Below are positions 63,159 to 64,000 of a DNA stretch of 64,000 bases, piece after piece. Both the position numbers and the translations under genes were made by a program. The stretch's first letter is position 1, and each line of letters starts with the position of its first letter. The stretch comes from Croceibacterium selenioxidans. Lineage in GTDB: Bacteria; Pseudomonadota; Alphaproteobacteria; Sphingomonadales; Sphingomonadaceae. The DNA lies in assembly GCF_018599195.1 (NCBI RefSeq), contig NZ_JAHFVK010000001.1:1426001-1490000 (forward strand). The letters run 5' to 3'. The notes under the pieces are model-generated. The model ran no database searches. It saw nothing but the letters and a program-made list of their open reading frames with translations, and had not been told where the DNA came from.

Positions 63159-64000
63159 TCATCCCGCCCTCGGGAGCCTGAGCATGACCATCAGGCCGCC
63201 CAGATCCTCGCTCTCGCCCAATTCGACTTCGCCGCCATAGATCTCGACCACGTCGCGCACGATGGCGAGGCCAAGCCCGGTACCGGGCTTCTCGGTGTCA
63301 AGGCGAGCCCCACGTGAAAATAACTTGGCTCGATCGGTCTCCGAAATGCCGTTGCCATCATCTTCGATCCAGATGTCGCACAACCGGGCGTTCGGCACTG
63401 CGTCCACCGTCACAAATACGCTTCCACCACCGTATTTGGCGGCGTTCTCGATGAGGTTGCCGAGTACCTCGTCAAGGTCCTGACGCTCCATCGCCACCGC
63501 CGCGGTTTGCGACCCATCGGTATCGAATCGCACTTTGGGATAGAGCCGCGCCACGGCGCGCTCCACGCCCTCGACTGATTGCAGGACGTTGGTGCGCGAA
63601 TGTCCCGTCGCCCGGCGGCCGACCGCGCGAGCTCGCGCCAGATGGTGATCGACTTGCCTGCGCATGGTCGCCGCTTCTCGCAGGACTGTCGCATCCAGGT
63701 CCGGGGAATGAGCCGAGGCGGCGTTGGTCAACACCGTCAGGGGGGTCTTGAGCGCGTGGGCCAGGTTCCCGGCGTGGGTCCGGGCCTCCTCGGCCTGGCG
63801 CTCCGAGTGAGCCAGCAAGGCGTTCAATTCGTCGACCATCGGTTGAACCTCAAGCGGCAAAGCGTCGGTGACGCGATTGGCCCTGGCGGTCCGGATATGC
63901 GCTATCGCCCGTCGAATGCGGCGTAAGGGTCCGAGGCCATACCAGGTCTGCAGCCCGGCCATGATGAACAAGCCGATCCCGAGCACCGCGAAGCTCCAAA
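63159..64000 (-). CDS. PhoQ-like sensor histidine kinase, 5' end missing
   Basis: The reading frame is open to the window edge, so the N terminus is absent. Visible parts are a membrane helix (ending WYGLGPL), a HAMP segment, the phospho-acceptor His in HAGNLAHALKTPLTVL, N box ENAAKYGG, and the ATP-lid motifs EDDGNGISE and GTGLGLAIV. The HALKTPL box is like PhoQ. A response regulator gene is expected upstream of the window. Confidence 0.9.
   Translation of the reverse strand, partial: WSFAVLGIGLFIMAGLQTWYGLGPLRRIRRAIAHIRTARANRVTDALPLEVQPMVDELNALLAHSERQAEEARTHAGNLAHALKTPLTVLTNAASAHSPDLDATVLREAATMRRQVDHHLARARAVGRRATGHSRTNVLQSVEGVERAVARLYPKVRFDTDGSQTAAVAMERQDLDEVLGNLIENAAKYGGGSVFVTVDAVPNARLCDIWIEDDGNGISETDRAKLFSRGARLDTEKPGTGLGLAIVRDVVEIYGGEVELGESEDLGGLMVMLRLPRAG

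Noticed and set aside
1-64000. CRISPR arrays, insertion sequences, integrases, prophage genes, toxin-antitoxin pairs
   Set aside because: No regularly spaced repeats, transposase or integrase motifs, or phage structural genes were seen on either strand; the window is mostly housekeeping.

Overview
This is a 64 kb stretch of a high-GC chromosome that looks like ordinary core genome of an alphaproteobacterium of the order Sphingomonadales (Erythrobacteraceae / Novosphingobium / Sphingomonas type). The case rests on several observations. The respiratory accessory protein is NDUFS4-like, as in alphaproteobacteria. The SRP RNA is the small type. Candidate GAAC-N7-GAAC LexA boxes and a GGAAC-N17 stress promoter of the alphaproteobacterial kind are present. 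Short palindromes containing GAGCTTGTCGAA, typical of sphingomonads, occur between genes. The bamA-ompH-fabZ envelope cluster has none of the lpx genes that normally sit inside it, which fits a group known for replacing lipopolysaccharide with glycosphingolipids. No prophage, insertion sequence, integrase or CRISPR array was seen.

Layout. 1-8.5 kb: two small unknown genes, tRNA-Met, then acpP-fabF-mltG and a 2H phosphoesterase (fatty-acid and peptidoglycan synthesis), aspS, and an rnd-oxyR pair. 8.7-13.5 kb: pgsA, an LplT-like transporter, a ThDP enzyme, a CsbD stress protein and an EVE protein. 13.5-19.5 kb: a forward run of a GGDEF/EAL protein, dapF-mtaB-ftsY-yciB with 4-base overlaps, and a PuuD-like membrane protein, closed by a strong terminator. 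19.7-23.9 kb: OmpA-type, MarC and DUF3313 proteins, then kup. 23.9-28.8 kb: the cytochrome c maturation operon ccmCDEFGHI. 29-31.4 kb: a leucine-type dehydrogenase, tRNA-His, and a 2OG oxygenase/GFA pair.

31.5-43 kb is the large reverse-strand housekeeping array read as rpsB-tsf, pyrH-frr-uppS-cdsA-dxr-rseP, bamA-ompH-fabZ and rpmE. It joins translation, undecaprenyl and phospholipid synthesis, the MEP pathway and outer-membrane assembly. 43.2-47.2 kb: psd-pssA, tRNA-Tyr, a SpoU methyltransferase and a lipoprotein. 47.3-50.2 kb: lon-hup. 50.5-53.6 kb is the most accessory-like part: an exported protein of unknown function, a CDGSH protein, a Rieske oxygenase and a divergent TetR regulator with a perfect palindrome between the last two. 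53.5-64 kb: a TonB-C protein, dnaX-ybaB, an unknown secreted protein, SRP RNA, the NDUFS4-like protein, hrpB, ispB, chorismate mutase, another exported unknown and the C-terminal part of a PhoQ-like histidine kinase cut by the window edge.

The observation I rate highest is upstream of rpsB. Two exact GAAC-N7-GAAC boxes lie 28 bp apart around a TTGACT -35 element, pointing at a 70-residue single-pass membrane protein gene not otherwise explained. This is a candidate SOS-induced small membrane protein. Others are an EF-hand loop inside the OmpH/Skp chaperone, a 16-codon leader overlapping the GGDEF/EAL start, and an uncharacterised exported protein with an HExxH motif beside the Rieske/TetR module.
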